A stretch of DNA of 15,878 bases. Origin: Pseudomonadota bacterium. Lineage in GTDB: Bacteria; Pseudomonadota; Alphaproteobacteria; Rhizobiales; Beijerinckiaceae. Location: contig JAEWKL010000419.1 in NCBI GenBank assembly GCA_023386115.1, forward strand, positions 1 to 15,878, read 5' to 3'. Position numbers and translations under genes: made by a program. The notes under the pieces were generated by a model. The model worked only from the letters and a program-made list of their open reading frames with translations, did no database searches and was not told the origin of the DNA. Every line of letters begins with the position of its first letter. The stretch's first letter is position 1. Shown here one piece after another: positions 1-6,203 of the stretch.

Positions 1-105
1 GGCGGCCGCGACGGCCTCGCGCACCGGCCCGCGCGTGTCGGCGCCGACATGCGCGCGGTCCTCCCAGGCGGCTTCGATGGTCCGGGCGAGATCGGCGTGC
101 GACAT
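1..105 (-). CDS. dapD: 2,3,4,5-tetrahydropyridine-2,6-dicarboxylate N-succinyltransferase, N-terminal fragment
   Basis: Only the first 35 codons are in the window; the gene runs off the left edge. The N-terminus reads MSHADLARTIEAAWEDR, then HVGADTRGPVREAV. This matches the start of alphaproteobacterial DapD, where a short helix of the form 'L..TI.AA(F/W)E.R' is followed by 'T.G.VR.AV..AL'. DapD is a cytoplasmic trimeric enzyme that transfers a succinyl group from succinyl-CoA to tetrahydrodipicolinate in the lysine/meso-diaminopimelate pathway. The ATG at 103-105 is the obvious start, although no strong Shine-Dalgarno sequence precedes it. The hexapeptide-repeat catalytic part is not visible, so the call rests on the N-terminal match alone. 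The 59 bases up to the next gene hold nothing else I can name. Confidence 0.72.
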   Translation of the reverse strand, partial: MSHADLARTIEAAWEDRAHVGADTRGPVREAVAAA

Positions 106-164
106 GAGAGGCGTCCAGGCGGAAGAGAGTGGGCGTCCCCTCTACCAAAGCCCCTGCGGTGCTG

Positions 165-617
165 TCACGTCGGGTCGGCGGCGCGGCTGTCGGCGAAGGC
201 GCGGGTCAGGGCGGCGAGCTCGTCGGCGAGCGCGTCGTGGATCACGGCGGCAGCGTCCGGGAACACTTCGAGCATCCGGCGCATCACCGCCTGGGTGACG
301 ACCATGACCTCGACCGGGCTGCTGCCGGCCCGCGCCGTGGTCGGCCGCTCCAGGGGCGAGAACAGGGCAGCCTGGCCGATCAGCGCGGCAGGCCCGGCCT
401 CGACCGGGGCGCCGCGGGGATTGCGGGGCTCCAGCACCACGGTGCCGCGGATCACCACGAAGCCGCCCTCGGCGGTCTCGCCGCGGGTGAACAGCACGGC
501 GCCCGGCTCGAGCCGCCGGCGCTCGGCCGCGAACGAGATCAGCCGCAGGGCGTCCCGGTGCATCAGGCCGAACAGCGGTGCCGCTTCCAGAATCGCGATG
601 TCGTCGTCGAGCGCCAA
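165..617 (-). CDS. Stand-alone cyclic-nucleotide-binding-domain protein (Crp/Fnr type, no DNA-binding domain)
   Basis: A protein of about 150 residues made of one cNMP-binding beta-roll plus a C-terminal helix. 'LEPGAVLFTRGE' and 'GGFVVIRGTVVLE' are the typical strands. 'IGQAALFSPLERPTTARA' is the phosphate-binding cassette, and 'MLEVFPDAAAVIHDAL' is the start of the closing helix. There is no helix-turn-helix, so it is probably not a transcription factor. This is a known Rhizobiales family whose members begin 'SLD.DI..L'. I therefore start it at the TTG at 615-617 (then ALDDDIAIL), which has a GGAGGGGAGAG-type ribosome site just upstream. An in-frame TTG at 671 would add 18 residues that read unlike the family and abut a dispersed repeat. 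The cassette has Gln where CRP has the ribose-contacting Glu, so ligand binding is doubtful. Its function is unknown. Confidence 0.72.
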   Translation of the reverse strand: MALDDDIAILEAAPLFGLMHRDALRLISFAAERRRLEPGAVLFTRGETAEGGFVVIRGTVVLEPRNPRGAPVEAGPAALIGQAALFSPLERPTTARAGSSPVEVMVVTQAVMRRMLEVFPDAAAVIHDALADELAALTRAFADSRAADPT

Positions 618-671
618 CGGCCTCGCTCTCCCCTCCGGCGCCGGCTTCAGGTGCCGGGGCAGCCCGGCCAA

Positions 672-724
672 GCTCTAGAGCATTTTCCGGCGCAAAGGAC
701 ACCGGTTCGTTGCAGAAAATACGG
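672..724. repeat. Short dispersed intergenic repeat of Rhizobiales type
   Basis: The unit begins with the palindrome GCTCTAGAGC, continues with CATTTTCCGG, has ACCGGTTCG in the middle, and ends with GCAGAAAAT. The outer arms ATTTTC (682-687) and GAAAAT (715-720) are inverted, so the unit can fold into an imperfect hairpin. I recognise this layout ('GAGCATTTTC…ACCGGTTCG…GAAAATGCG') as a small dispersed repeat found many times between genes in Methylobacterium, Bradyrhizobium and relatives. Only one copy is in the window, so the repeat status comes from prior knowledge. It sits between two minus-strand genes, just upstream of the cyclic-nucleotide-binding protein. Confidence 0.55.
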
Positions 725-762
725 CAACGCGGAGGCCGTCGCCCGCGATGCGCGGCGCTGTC

Positions 763-2283
763 TCACGCGACCCGCGCGCCCTCCCCGCTCCCGCGCCGCG
801 CCGCCACGCGGTTGCGCCCCTGGCGCTTGGCCTCGTAGAGCGCCGCGTCGGCGGCCGAGAAGATCTGCCCGCCGGCTTCGCCCGGAACGCTCTCGGCGAC
901 GCCGAGGCTCAACGTGACGATGCCGCTCTCGTTAGCGACATGCGGGATGTGCAGGCGGGCCAGGGTCTGGCGGATGCGCTCGGCCCGGGCGACGGCCTCC
1001 GGGGCGGAGGATCCCGGCAGCAGCACGGCGAATTCCTCGCCGCCGATCCGGCAGGCGGTCTCCGCCTCCCGGACCTGACGCTGCAGCACCCGGGCGATGG
1101 CGCGCAGCACCTCGTCTCCGGCGAGATGGCCGTACGTGTCGTTGTAGCGCTTGAACCGGTCGGCATCGAGGAGGACGAGGGACAGGGGCGCCCCGGTCCG
1201 CGCAGCCTCCTCGCGCACCCGCGCGAAGGTCTCGTCGAAATGGCGCCGGTTCGGCAGCCCGGTGAGCCCGTCGGTATGGGCGAGGCGGGCGAGATCGCGG
1301 TTGGCCGCGAGTGCCCGCTCCTCGGCGCGGGCCCGCCGCTCGAGCTCGCGCTGGAGCACGAGGGTCAGCCCGATCATGCCGCCGCACAGGAAGGCGACCA
1401 GAGCGGCGATCATCATCGCCTTCGGCCGCCACAGGTCGGCGATGGTCTGCGTCGGCACGACCACGGCGGCGATGAGCGGATGCCGGCCGATCCGGCCGTA
1501 GCTGAACAGGCTTTCGATCGACTCGGTGTAGCTGGTCGCGACGAACTGTCCCGAGCGGTGCTCCAGGAAGCGCGGGAAATGCGGCGCTGCCGTCACGTCC
1601 TTGCCGGGCCCGTCCTTCAGAGCCGGGCTGCGGACCAGGAGTTCGCCGGTCTCGCGGAAGACGCCGATGCGCATCCGGGGGCCGAGGCTCAGGCGGCCGA
1701 ACAGGGCGTCGAAATAGCCGATGTCGATCGTTCCGACGACCGCCCCCGCGAAGGTCCCGTCCGCGTAAGCCAAGCGCCGGCTGAGCGGGATCACCCAGCG
1801 CCCGTCCGGCTTCGTCCTGATCGGCTTGCCGATATAGAGCCCGGCATCCTCCCGCTCCTTGTGGATGCGGAAGAAATCCGCGTCGGGAAAGCGCAGCGGG
1901 CGCGGCACCACGGCGGTCGAATCGGCGAAGGCCTGCCCCTGCGCGTCGAGGGCCAGGATGGCACCGAGGCCGTTCGCGGTCGCGGCGCGGTCGAACAGCA
2001 CGGACTGGCGCAGGCCCGGGGCGAGGCCGTCGACCTCCGGGTTCTGCAAGCCCTCGACCACGGCCTGGAGCGACAGGTCGTAGAACTCGATGTTGCGGTC
2101 GACCATGTGCTCGACCGATTCCAGCAGGTTCTGCGACACCCGGCCGACCTGATCCCAGGCACTGCGGCGCATCTGCATGACGGTCAGGCCGGATGCGGCG
2201 CCGATCACCAGGGTGGCGACGACGATCGATCCGGCCAGCGTACGAGACGCGGTGGACGGCCGCCTGCGGGATCCGGGATGCAT
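763..2283 (-). CDS. Membrane diguanylate cyclase with periplasmic dCACHE sensor and GGDEF domain
   Basis: Predicted to make cyclic di-GMP from two GTP at the inner membrane. With the chosen start (506 residues) the order is as follows. A first membrane helix lies at about residues 16-36. A periplasmic dCACHE sensor runs over about 37-285, with 'YIGKPIRTKPDGRWVIPLSRR' and 'AGAVVGTIDIGYF'. A second membrane helix is at about 289-310, and a short linker helix leads to the GGDEF domain (about 335-495). That domain shows 'DGLTGLPNRR', the metal/GTP segment 'DADRFKRYNDTYGH' and the active site GGEEF at 414-418. The start at 2283 has GGAG five bases upstream; an ATG at 2328 would add 15 residues with no ribosome site of its own. 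The inhibitory I-site just before GGEEF reads R405-E-A-E408 rather than RxxD. No EAL domain is present. The sensor's ligand cannot be read from the sequence. Confidence 0.88.
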   Translation of the reverse strand: MHPGSRRRPSTASRTLAGSIVVATLVIGAASGLTVMQMRRSAWDQVGRVSQNLLESVEHMVDRNIEFYDLSLQAVVEGLQNPEVDGLAPGLRQSVLFDRAATANGLGAILALDAQGQAFADSTAVVPRPLRFPDADFFRIHKEREDAGLYIGKPIRTKPDGRWVIPLSRRLAYADGTFAGAVVGTIDIGYFDALFGRLSLGPRMRIGVFRETGELLVRSPALKDGPGKDVTAAPHFPRFLEHRSGQFVATSYTESIESLFSYGRIGRHPLIAAVVVPTQTIADLWRPKAMMIAALVAFLCGGMIGLTLVLQRELERRARAEERALAANRDLARLAHTDGLTGLPNRRHFDETFARVREEAARTGAPLSLVLLDADRFKRYNDTYGHLAGDEVLRAIARVLQRQVREAETACRIGGEEFAVLLPGSSAPEAVARAERIRQTLARLHIPHVANESGIVTLSLGVAESVPGEAGGQIFSAADAALYEAKRQGRNRVAARRGSGEGARVA

Positions 2284-2428
2284 CGACGCTCCGTTGCGCG
2301 GTGCCAGCGATCCTCCTCGTCTAGGCATAGAAGTCTAAGATTGGGTTGCCCCTGCGGATGGCCGAACGCCTTCCTGCGGGTGGGCGACGGGCCCCGTTTG
2401 CGGCTACGATCCGGCAGGAAAGCGCCGC

Positions 2429-2434
2429 AGGAGG
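2429..2434 (+). promoter_or_regulatory. Strong ribosome binding site AGGAGG
   Basis: A full AGGAGG lies seven bases before the ATG at 2442, an ideal spacing. That ATG is not in frame with the aldolase-like gene that follows, whose own in-frame ATG (2516) has only a weak G-rich stretch upstream. The site therefore decides that translation probably begins at 2442. Confidence 0.6.
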
Positions 2435-2441
2435 GACCGCG

Positions 2442-2522
2442 ATGCGTGCCGACACGACCCCGCCCGAGACACCGCCTGGGACATCATCCACGACCCGCCG
2501 CGGGGGCACGCCGCGATGCTGA
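2442..2522 (+). other. Upstream ORF (26 codons) or frameshifted 5' end of the aldolase-like gene
   Basis: From the well-placed ATG the reading is MRADTTPPETPPG and onward, ending in a TGA at 2520-2522 that overlaps the ATG of the next gene (2516-2518). After codon 9 its third positions stop being G/C-rich, while the frame of the downstream gene becomes G/C-rich at third positions and reads DTAWDIIHDPPRGHAA straight into the downstream Met. Removing one AC from the ACAC at about 2469-2472 would join both parts into one continuous protein. Either this is a leader peptide that couples translation to the next gene, or the real gene starts here and carries a 2-base insertion or a sequencing error. 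Confidence 0.4.
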
Positions 2523-3607
2523 GCCCTGCATTGCGCGAGGAGATCGCCCGCCGCTACGGCACGCCGGCGGTCGTCATCGACCTCGACCGGGTGGCCCGCA
2601 ACATCGCCCGGCTCCAGGCCGCCTGCGATGCGGCCGGCCTCGCCAACCGCCCGCACATCAAGACCCACAAGAGCCCGGTCCTCGCCCGGATGCAGATCGA
2701 GGCCGGCGCGTGCGGCGTCACCTGCCAGAAGATCGGCGAGGCCGAGGTGATGGCCCGGGCGGGAATCGACGACATCCTGATCAGCTACAACCTGATCGGC
2801 CCGCACGCGATCGGGCGCCTCGGCCGGCTCCTGCGCGAGAGCGCCGCCCGGATCACGGTCGCGGCCGACAACCCGGTGACGGTGGCGGGCCTGCCAGAGG
2901 CCGCGCGCGCCGGCGGGCGCCCCCTCGACGTGGTGGTCGAATGCGACACCGGCCGCAAGCGCGCCGGCGTCGAGACCCCGGGCGAGGCGGTGGGGCTCGC
3001 CCGCGACATCGCCGGCCGCTCCGGCCTCGCCTTTACGGGCCTGCTCCTCTACCCGCCGGCCGGCGCCGCCGCGGACGCGCAAGCCTTCCTCGACGCGACA
3101 CAAGCCGGCTTAGCCGAGCACGGCCTTCACGCCCGCATCGTGTCGACGGGCGGCACGCCGAACCTGCCGGAACTCGGGCAGGTCCGCGGCGCCACCGAGC
3201 ACCGGGCCGGCACGGTGATCTTCAACGACCGCATGATGATGGCGGCGGGCGTCGCCAGCCTGGACGATTGCGCCCTCGCGGTGCTCTCCCGGGTGGTGAG
3301 CCGGGCCGGGCCTGAGCGCGGCATCCTGGATGCCGGCTCGAAGACGCTCACCAGCGATCCCGGCGGCGGTCTCGACGGGTTCGGGTTGCTGCCCGACCAT
3401 CCGGGCGCCCGCATCAGCGCCTTCGCGGAGGAGCACGGCTTCCTGGATCTCGCGGCTTGCGCCGCGCGGCCGCCGGTCGGCACCCTGGTCGAGGTGGTGC
3501 CCAACCACGTCTGCGTCGTCGTCAACATGGTCGACGAGGTGGTGGCCGTACGGGACGGGGCGATCGTCGGCACGCTGCCGGTGGAGGCGCGCGGTATGAT
3601 CGCCTGA
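2516..3607 (+). CDS. Fold-type III PLP enzyme of the D-threonine aldolase / D-serine dehydratase family
   Basis: 363 residues, the usual family length. The N-terminal alanine-racemase-like barrel begins 'YGTPAVVIDLDRVARNIARL'. It carries the PLP lysine in RPHIKTHK (K49 is the expected Schiff-base residue), followed by 'GVTCQKIGEAEVM' and 'VVVECDTGRKRAG'. 'VSTGGTPNLPEL' and the segment before 'HRAGTVIFND' bind the cofactor phosphate in relatives. The C-terminal beta domain holds the metal site NHVC (H331, C333). His-x-Cys is the zinc pair of eukaryotic-type D-serine dehydratase, while the characterised D-threonine aldolase has His-x-Asp, so dehydratase-like chemistry on a D-hydroxy amino acid is the better guess. 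No transporter or regulator is next to it to show the substrate. The true N-terminus may lie further upstream (see the ORF at 2442). Confidence 0.85.
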   Translation: MLSPALREEIARRYGTPAVVIDLDRVARNIARLQAACDAAGLANRPHIKTHKSPVLARMQIEAGACGVTCQKIGEAEVMARAGIDDILISYNLIGPHAIGRLGRLLRESAARITVAADNPVTVAGLPEAARAGGRPLDVVVECDTGRKRAGVETPGEAVGLARDIAGRSGLAFTGLLLYPPAGAAADAQAFLDATQAGLAEHGLHARIVSTGGTPNLPELGQVRGATEHRAGTVIFNDRMMMAAGVASLDDCALAVLSRVVSRAGPERGILDAGSKTLTSDPGGGLDGFGLLPDHPGARISAFAEEHGFLDLAACAARPPVGTLVEVVPNHVCVVVNMVDEVVAVRDGAIVGTLPVEARGMIA

Positions 3608-3614
3608 GGGGGGA

Positions 3615-3639
3615 CGCGCCGGATCGCCGACCGGGCGCG
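3615..3639. terminator. Hairpin between convergent genes, possible bidirectional terminator
   Basis: CGCGCCGG (3615-3622) pairs with CCGGGCGCG (3631-3639) with one bulged G around an 8-base loop. It fills the 32-base gap between the stops of the aldolase-like gene and the response regulator. No T-tract follows on either strand, so intrinsic termination would be weak. Confidence 0.3.
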
Positions 3640-4326
3640 CTACGGCAGCAGCTTGTACCCCCCACCTTCCGTCACGAGGATCGAGGCGGTCGCCGGATTC
3701 GGCTCGATCTTCTGGCGCAGGCGATAGATGTGGGTCTCGAGGGTGTGGGTGGTGACCTGCGCGTTGTAGCCCCACACCTCGGCCAGCAGCGTGTCGCGCC
3801 CCACCACCTGCCGCCCGGCGCGGTACAGGAAGCGCAGGATCGCGGTCTCCTTCTCGGTGAGCTTCAGCTTCGAGCCGCGCTCGCCGACGAGGAGCTTCGC
3901 CCCCGGCCGGAACGTGTAGGGGCCGATCTGGAACACCGCGTCCTCGCTCGCCTCGTACTGGCGCAGCTGGGCGCGGATGCGGGCGAGCAGCACCGCGAGC
4001 TTGAACGGCTTCGTCACGTAGTCGTTGGCGCCGGCATCCAGCCCCTGCACGGTGTCGGAATCCGAGGTCTGTCCGGTCAGCATGATCACCGGGCCGCGAA
4101 AGCCGCCCTGGCGCATCTGCCGCACCGCCTCGCGCCCGTCGAGATCGGGCAGGCCGACATCCATCACCACGAGGTCGACGCGCTCGGCGGCGACCCTGTC
4201 CATCGCCTCGCGCGCGGTCTCGGCGGTGACCACCTCGAACATGTCCGACAGGGCGAGCTGCTCGGTCAGGGTGTCGCGCAGGGTCGGATCGTCGTCGACG
4301 ACGAGCAGGCGGTGGGCGTTCGACAT
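3640..4326 (-). CDS. OmpR/PhoB-family DNA-binding response regulator (orphan)
   Basis: 228 residues. The receiver domain (about 5-120) has the acidic pocket D11-D13, phosphoacceptor D56 in 'VVMDVGLPDLDG', T84 in 'IMLTGQT' and K106 in 'DYVTKPF', so all catalytic positions are intact. The winged-helix output domain (about 128-228) shows 'LTEKETAILRFL', 'REVLLAEVWGY'-like 'RDTLLAEVWGYN', the recognition-helix region 'VTTHTLETHIYRLRQKIE' and the C-terminal wing 'LVTEGGGYKLLP'. The Met at 4326 fits the family start (MSNAHRLLVVDDDP); the frame stays open 29 codons further upstream but that part is not family-like. No histidine kinase is in the window, so its partner is elsewhere. The targets are unknown; similar regulators are common in alphaproteobacteria but I do not recognise a named one. 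Confidence 0.9.
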   Translation of the reverse strand: MSNAHRLLVVDDDPTLRDTLTEQLALSDMFEVVTAETAREAMDRVAAERVDLVVMDVGLPDLDGREAVRQMRQGGFRGPVIMLTGQTSDSDTVQGLDAGANDYVTKPFKLAVLLARIRAQLRQYEASEDAVFQIGPYTFRPGAKLLVGERGSKLKLTEKETAILRFLYRAGRQVVGRDTLLAEVWGYNAQVTTHTLETHIYRLRQKIEPNPATASILVTEGGGYKLLP

Positions 4327-4482
4327 CGAACCGGCACTCTCAAGGAAGGCGGGCGGGCTTTCGCGTCCCACCGGCCGGACCACGATCCCGGACGGATCGC
4401 AGCCTGGCAGCATGCGGGGCAGAGTAGCGGAGCGCCAAGCCGCGGCAAGGGCCGGCCCCCAGCCTGTCCACGGCGCCGACTC

Positions 4483-5145
4483 TCAGGTGCGGGGCGGCAG
4501 CGGGCCCTCCGGGCGGGGCGGGGCGGGCCGCAGGTTGCTCGGTGCGGCGAGATCCGGACGCGCCACCGCCACCGGGCAGGCCTGGAGCCAGAGATAGGCC
4601 CGGAGCGCCAGCCAGGCATCCTCCAGCGCACCGTGGCGAGGGCCCAGCCGGGCGAGGCCGATGCGCCGGCACACCGCGTCGAGGGCCGCCCGGCCCTTCT
4701 CGCCCCGGCGGCGATAGGCCTCCATGGTACAGTAGACCTTGGGCGAAACCGGCGGCTGGCCGGCCGCCGCGAACTCGCGGTTGAGGAAGCCGAGATCGAA
4801 GGCGGCGTTGTGAGCGACGATGAGGTCGGCTCCCGCGAGCAGATCCGCCAGAATGCCGGCATGCAGGCCGGCCGGGTCCTGGTGGCGCAGGAGCCAGTCG
4901 TCGTAGCCGTGCACCGCCTCGGCCCTCGGGTGGCTCGCCCGGCCGGGATCGAAGATCAGGTGGTGGCAGGCGATCTCCGGAGAGCCGGCGGCGAGGGAGG
5001 CGGTGGCGAGCACCACCGCGCCGAAGCTGACGACCCGGTCGGTCTCGGCCAGCCCCGTCGTCTCGACATCGAGGGCGACAAGACGCGGCGGCAGCCAGCC
5101 GAGCCAGTCCGGCGCGGGATCGAGGAGCGGGATCGGCGAAGGCAT
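4483..5145 (-). CDS. DnaQ-like DEDDh 3'-5' exonuclease
   Basis: 220 residues with one RNase-H-like exonuclease domain. Exo I is ALDVETTG (D26, E28), Exo II is AHNAAFDLGFL (D117), and Exo III is HGALEDAWL (H171, D176). All DEDDh catalytic residues are present. It resembles the exonuclease domain of DNA polymerase III epsilon but lacks the C-terminal polymerase-binding tail of DnaQ. After about residue 190 there is only a proline-rich end. I take it for an accessory nuclease in repair or RNA/DNA turnover, not the replicative proofreader. No clear ribosome site precedes the ATG at 5145. It lies 156 bases upstream of the response regulator on the same strand, and divergent from the L,D-transpeptidase-like gene. 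Confidence 0.85.
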   Translation of the reverse strand: MPSPIPLLDPAPDWLGWLPPRLVALDVETTGLAETDRVVSFGAVVLATASLAAGSPEIACHHLIFDPGRASHPRAEAVHGYDDWLLRHQDPAGLHAGILADLLAGADLIVAHNAAFDLGFLNREFAAAGQPPVSPKVYCTMEAYRRRGEKGRAALDAVCRRIGLARLGPRHGALEDAWLALRAYLWLQACPVAVARPDLAAPSNLRPAPPRPEGPLPPRT

Positions 5146-5201
5146 GTCGTCGGGAATGGCTCGGGGGACGGCTCGGATGGAGACGTGCCATTCTCGGTCG
5201 G

Positions 5202-5225
5202 GCGGAGCGTCCTGTCACGCTCCGC
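5202..5225. repeat. Perfect 9-bp inverted repeat in a divergent intergenic region
   Basis: GCGGAGCGT (5202-5210), a 6-base spacer CCTGTC, then ACGCTCCGC (5217-5225). It lies in the 130 bases between the divergent exonuclease and L,D-transpeptidase-like genes, 51 bases before the latter's ATG. No T-run follows, so it is not an evident terminator. An operator for a dimeric regulator or an RNA hairpin in the leader are both possible. Confidence 0.45.
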
Positions 5226-5275
5226 TCGCAGTTCCCCTCGACGGTGCCGGAGCCGGCGCCCTAAGACGGTCCCCC

Positions 5276-5809
5276 ATGAAGCGCATCACCCTCTCGCACC
5301 TGCGGGTCCGCCCGAACCCTCTCGACCGACGCCGCGGCACCCTGATCGCCGGCCCGGTCCTGATCCCCTGCGCCCTCGGCAAGGGCGGCCAGACGCGCAC
5401 CAAGCGCGAGGGCGACGGCGCCTCGCCCCGCGGGACGTTCCGCCTGCGCGGCGGCTTCTACCGGCCGGACCGGCTCGGGGTACGGCCCGCAACCCCCCTC
5501 CCCTTGCGCCGTCTCCGCCCGCAGGACGGCTGGTGCGACGAGCCCCGCGACCGGCGCTACAACCGCCCCATCCGCCTCCCCGCCCCCGGTATCAGCGCGG
5601 AAGCGATGTGGCGCGACGACGGGCTCTACGACCTCGTGATCGACCTCGACTACAACCGCGGCCCGATCCGCCCCGGCCGCGGCAGCGCCATCTTCCTGCA
5701 CGTCGCCCGCCCCGGCTTCCGGCCGACCGAGGGCTGCGTCGCCCTGCGCCGCCCCGACCTCGTCCGGCTCCTGCGACGCCTCGGTCCCGGCACCTGCCTC
5801 ACGATCTGA
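5276..5809 (+). CDS. L,D-transpeptidase-like (YkuD-domain) protein without signal peptide
   Basis: 177 residues. The YkuD-type catalytic region is near the C-terminus: 'AIFLHVARPGFRPTEGCVALRR' holds H142, T151, G153 and the nucleophile C154. YkuD enzymes form or change peptidoglycan cross-links through an acyl-enzyme on this Cys. The His-to-Thr distance is shorter than in classical YkuD (8 residues between them instead of about 14-17), which is typical of a small, poorly studied bacterial subfamily. The N-terminus (MKRITLSHLRVRP) has no signal peptide or membrane helix, so export is not evident and a peptidoglycan role is inferred only from the domain. Other family features are 'KREGDGASPRGTFRL' and 'YNRPI'. 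The start is the only ATG that keeps the frame clear of the divergent exonuclease; its ribosome site is weak. Confidence 0.82.
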   Translation: MKRITLSHLRVRPNPLDRRRGTLIAGPVLIPCALGKGGQTRTKREGDGASPRGTFRLRGGFYRPDRLGVRPATPLPLRRLRPQDGWCDEPRDRRYNRPIRLPAPGISAEAMWRDDGLYDLVIDLDYNRGPIRPGRGSAIFLHVARPGFRPTEGCVALRRPDLVRLLRRLGPGTCLTI

Positions 5810-5984
5810 GGAGAGCGTCCTTCGAATTCGCGACCAGGCAGCAACATGCTTCCTTGAAACGGCAGCTCGCGGAGCAGAACGACATCTTTTAAATTGGTAA
5901 CGCTGCCACACTCGCGCCGCCCGACGACATCCTGTACGGTCCTGCTGCCACACAAAAACCATATCGGACGCAGGGAGAAGACGC

Positions 5985-6185
5985 ATGCTCGACGCCTACA
6001 CCGCGACCGAGATCGTTCGAGCCCGACAGATTCACGCGGCGGAGGGCGCCCGTGGCACCCTCTGGGACAGTTCCGCCCGCTACCGCGACGGGCTGCCGAA
6101 TTCCCCCATCCTGCTCACGGACGAGGATCGCGTCCGTTTCCTGGAGCAGGCGCGGGAAGAGATCCGCTGCCTGCACGCCAACTGA
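5985..6185 (+). CDS. Small protein of unknown function (66 residues)
   Basis: I do not recognise it. The ATG has a good ribosome site, GGGAG seven bases upstream (5973-5977), and third codon positions are strongly G/C, so it looks real. The protein is soluble, with no signal peptide, no membrane helix and a single Cys near the C-terminus. It reads as two helical segments (YTATEIVRARQIHAAEG at about 5-21 and DEDRVRFLEQAREEIRCLHA at about 46-65) around a Pro/Ser/Asn-rich middle. The 175 bases between the L,D-transpeptidase-like gene and this ORF are less GC-rich than the surroundings. They contain TTGAAA at 5854-5859 and an A-rich stretch at 5951-5958, which suits a promoter region, but I cannot fix one. 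It is convergent with yggS, 15 bases away. Confidence 0.6.
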   Translation: MLDAYTATEIVRARQIHAAEGARGTLWDSSARYRDGLPNSPILLTDEDRVRFLEQAREEIRCLHAN

Positions 6186-6203
6186 CGTCATGGCGGCACG
6201 TCA
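6183..6203. repeat. Inverted repeat built around two convergent stop codons
   Basis: TGACGT (6183-6188), 9-base spacer, ACGTCA (6198-6203). The left TGA is the stop of the 66-residue ORF and the right TCA is the stop (TGA on the minus strand) of yggS. The 6-bp arms could form a small hairpin at the 3' ends of both transcripts. No T-tract follows, so a terminator role is speculative. Confidence 0.25.

Noticed and set aside
748..3315. An 855-codon open frame on the plus strand opposite the cyclase and into the aldolase-like gene
   Set aside because: It is antisense to a clear GGDEF protein and out of frame with the aldolase-like gene. High-GC codon use removes stops from such shadow frames, and its residue make-up (Arg/Gly/Pro-rich) resembles no protein.
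3457..5892. An 811-codon open frame on the plus strand across the response regulator, exonuclease and YkuD genes
   Set aside because: It is a shadow frame over three well-supported genes, with no family motif and arginine/proline-rich low complexity.
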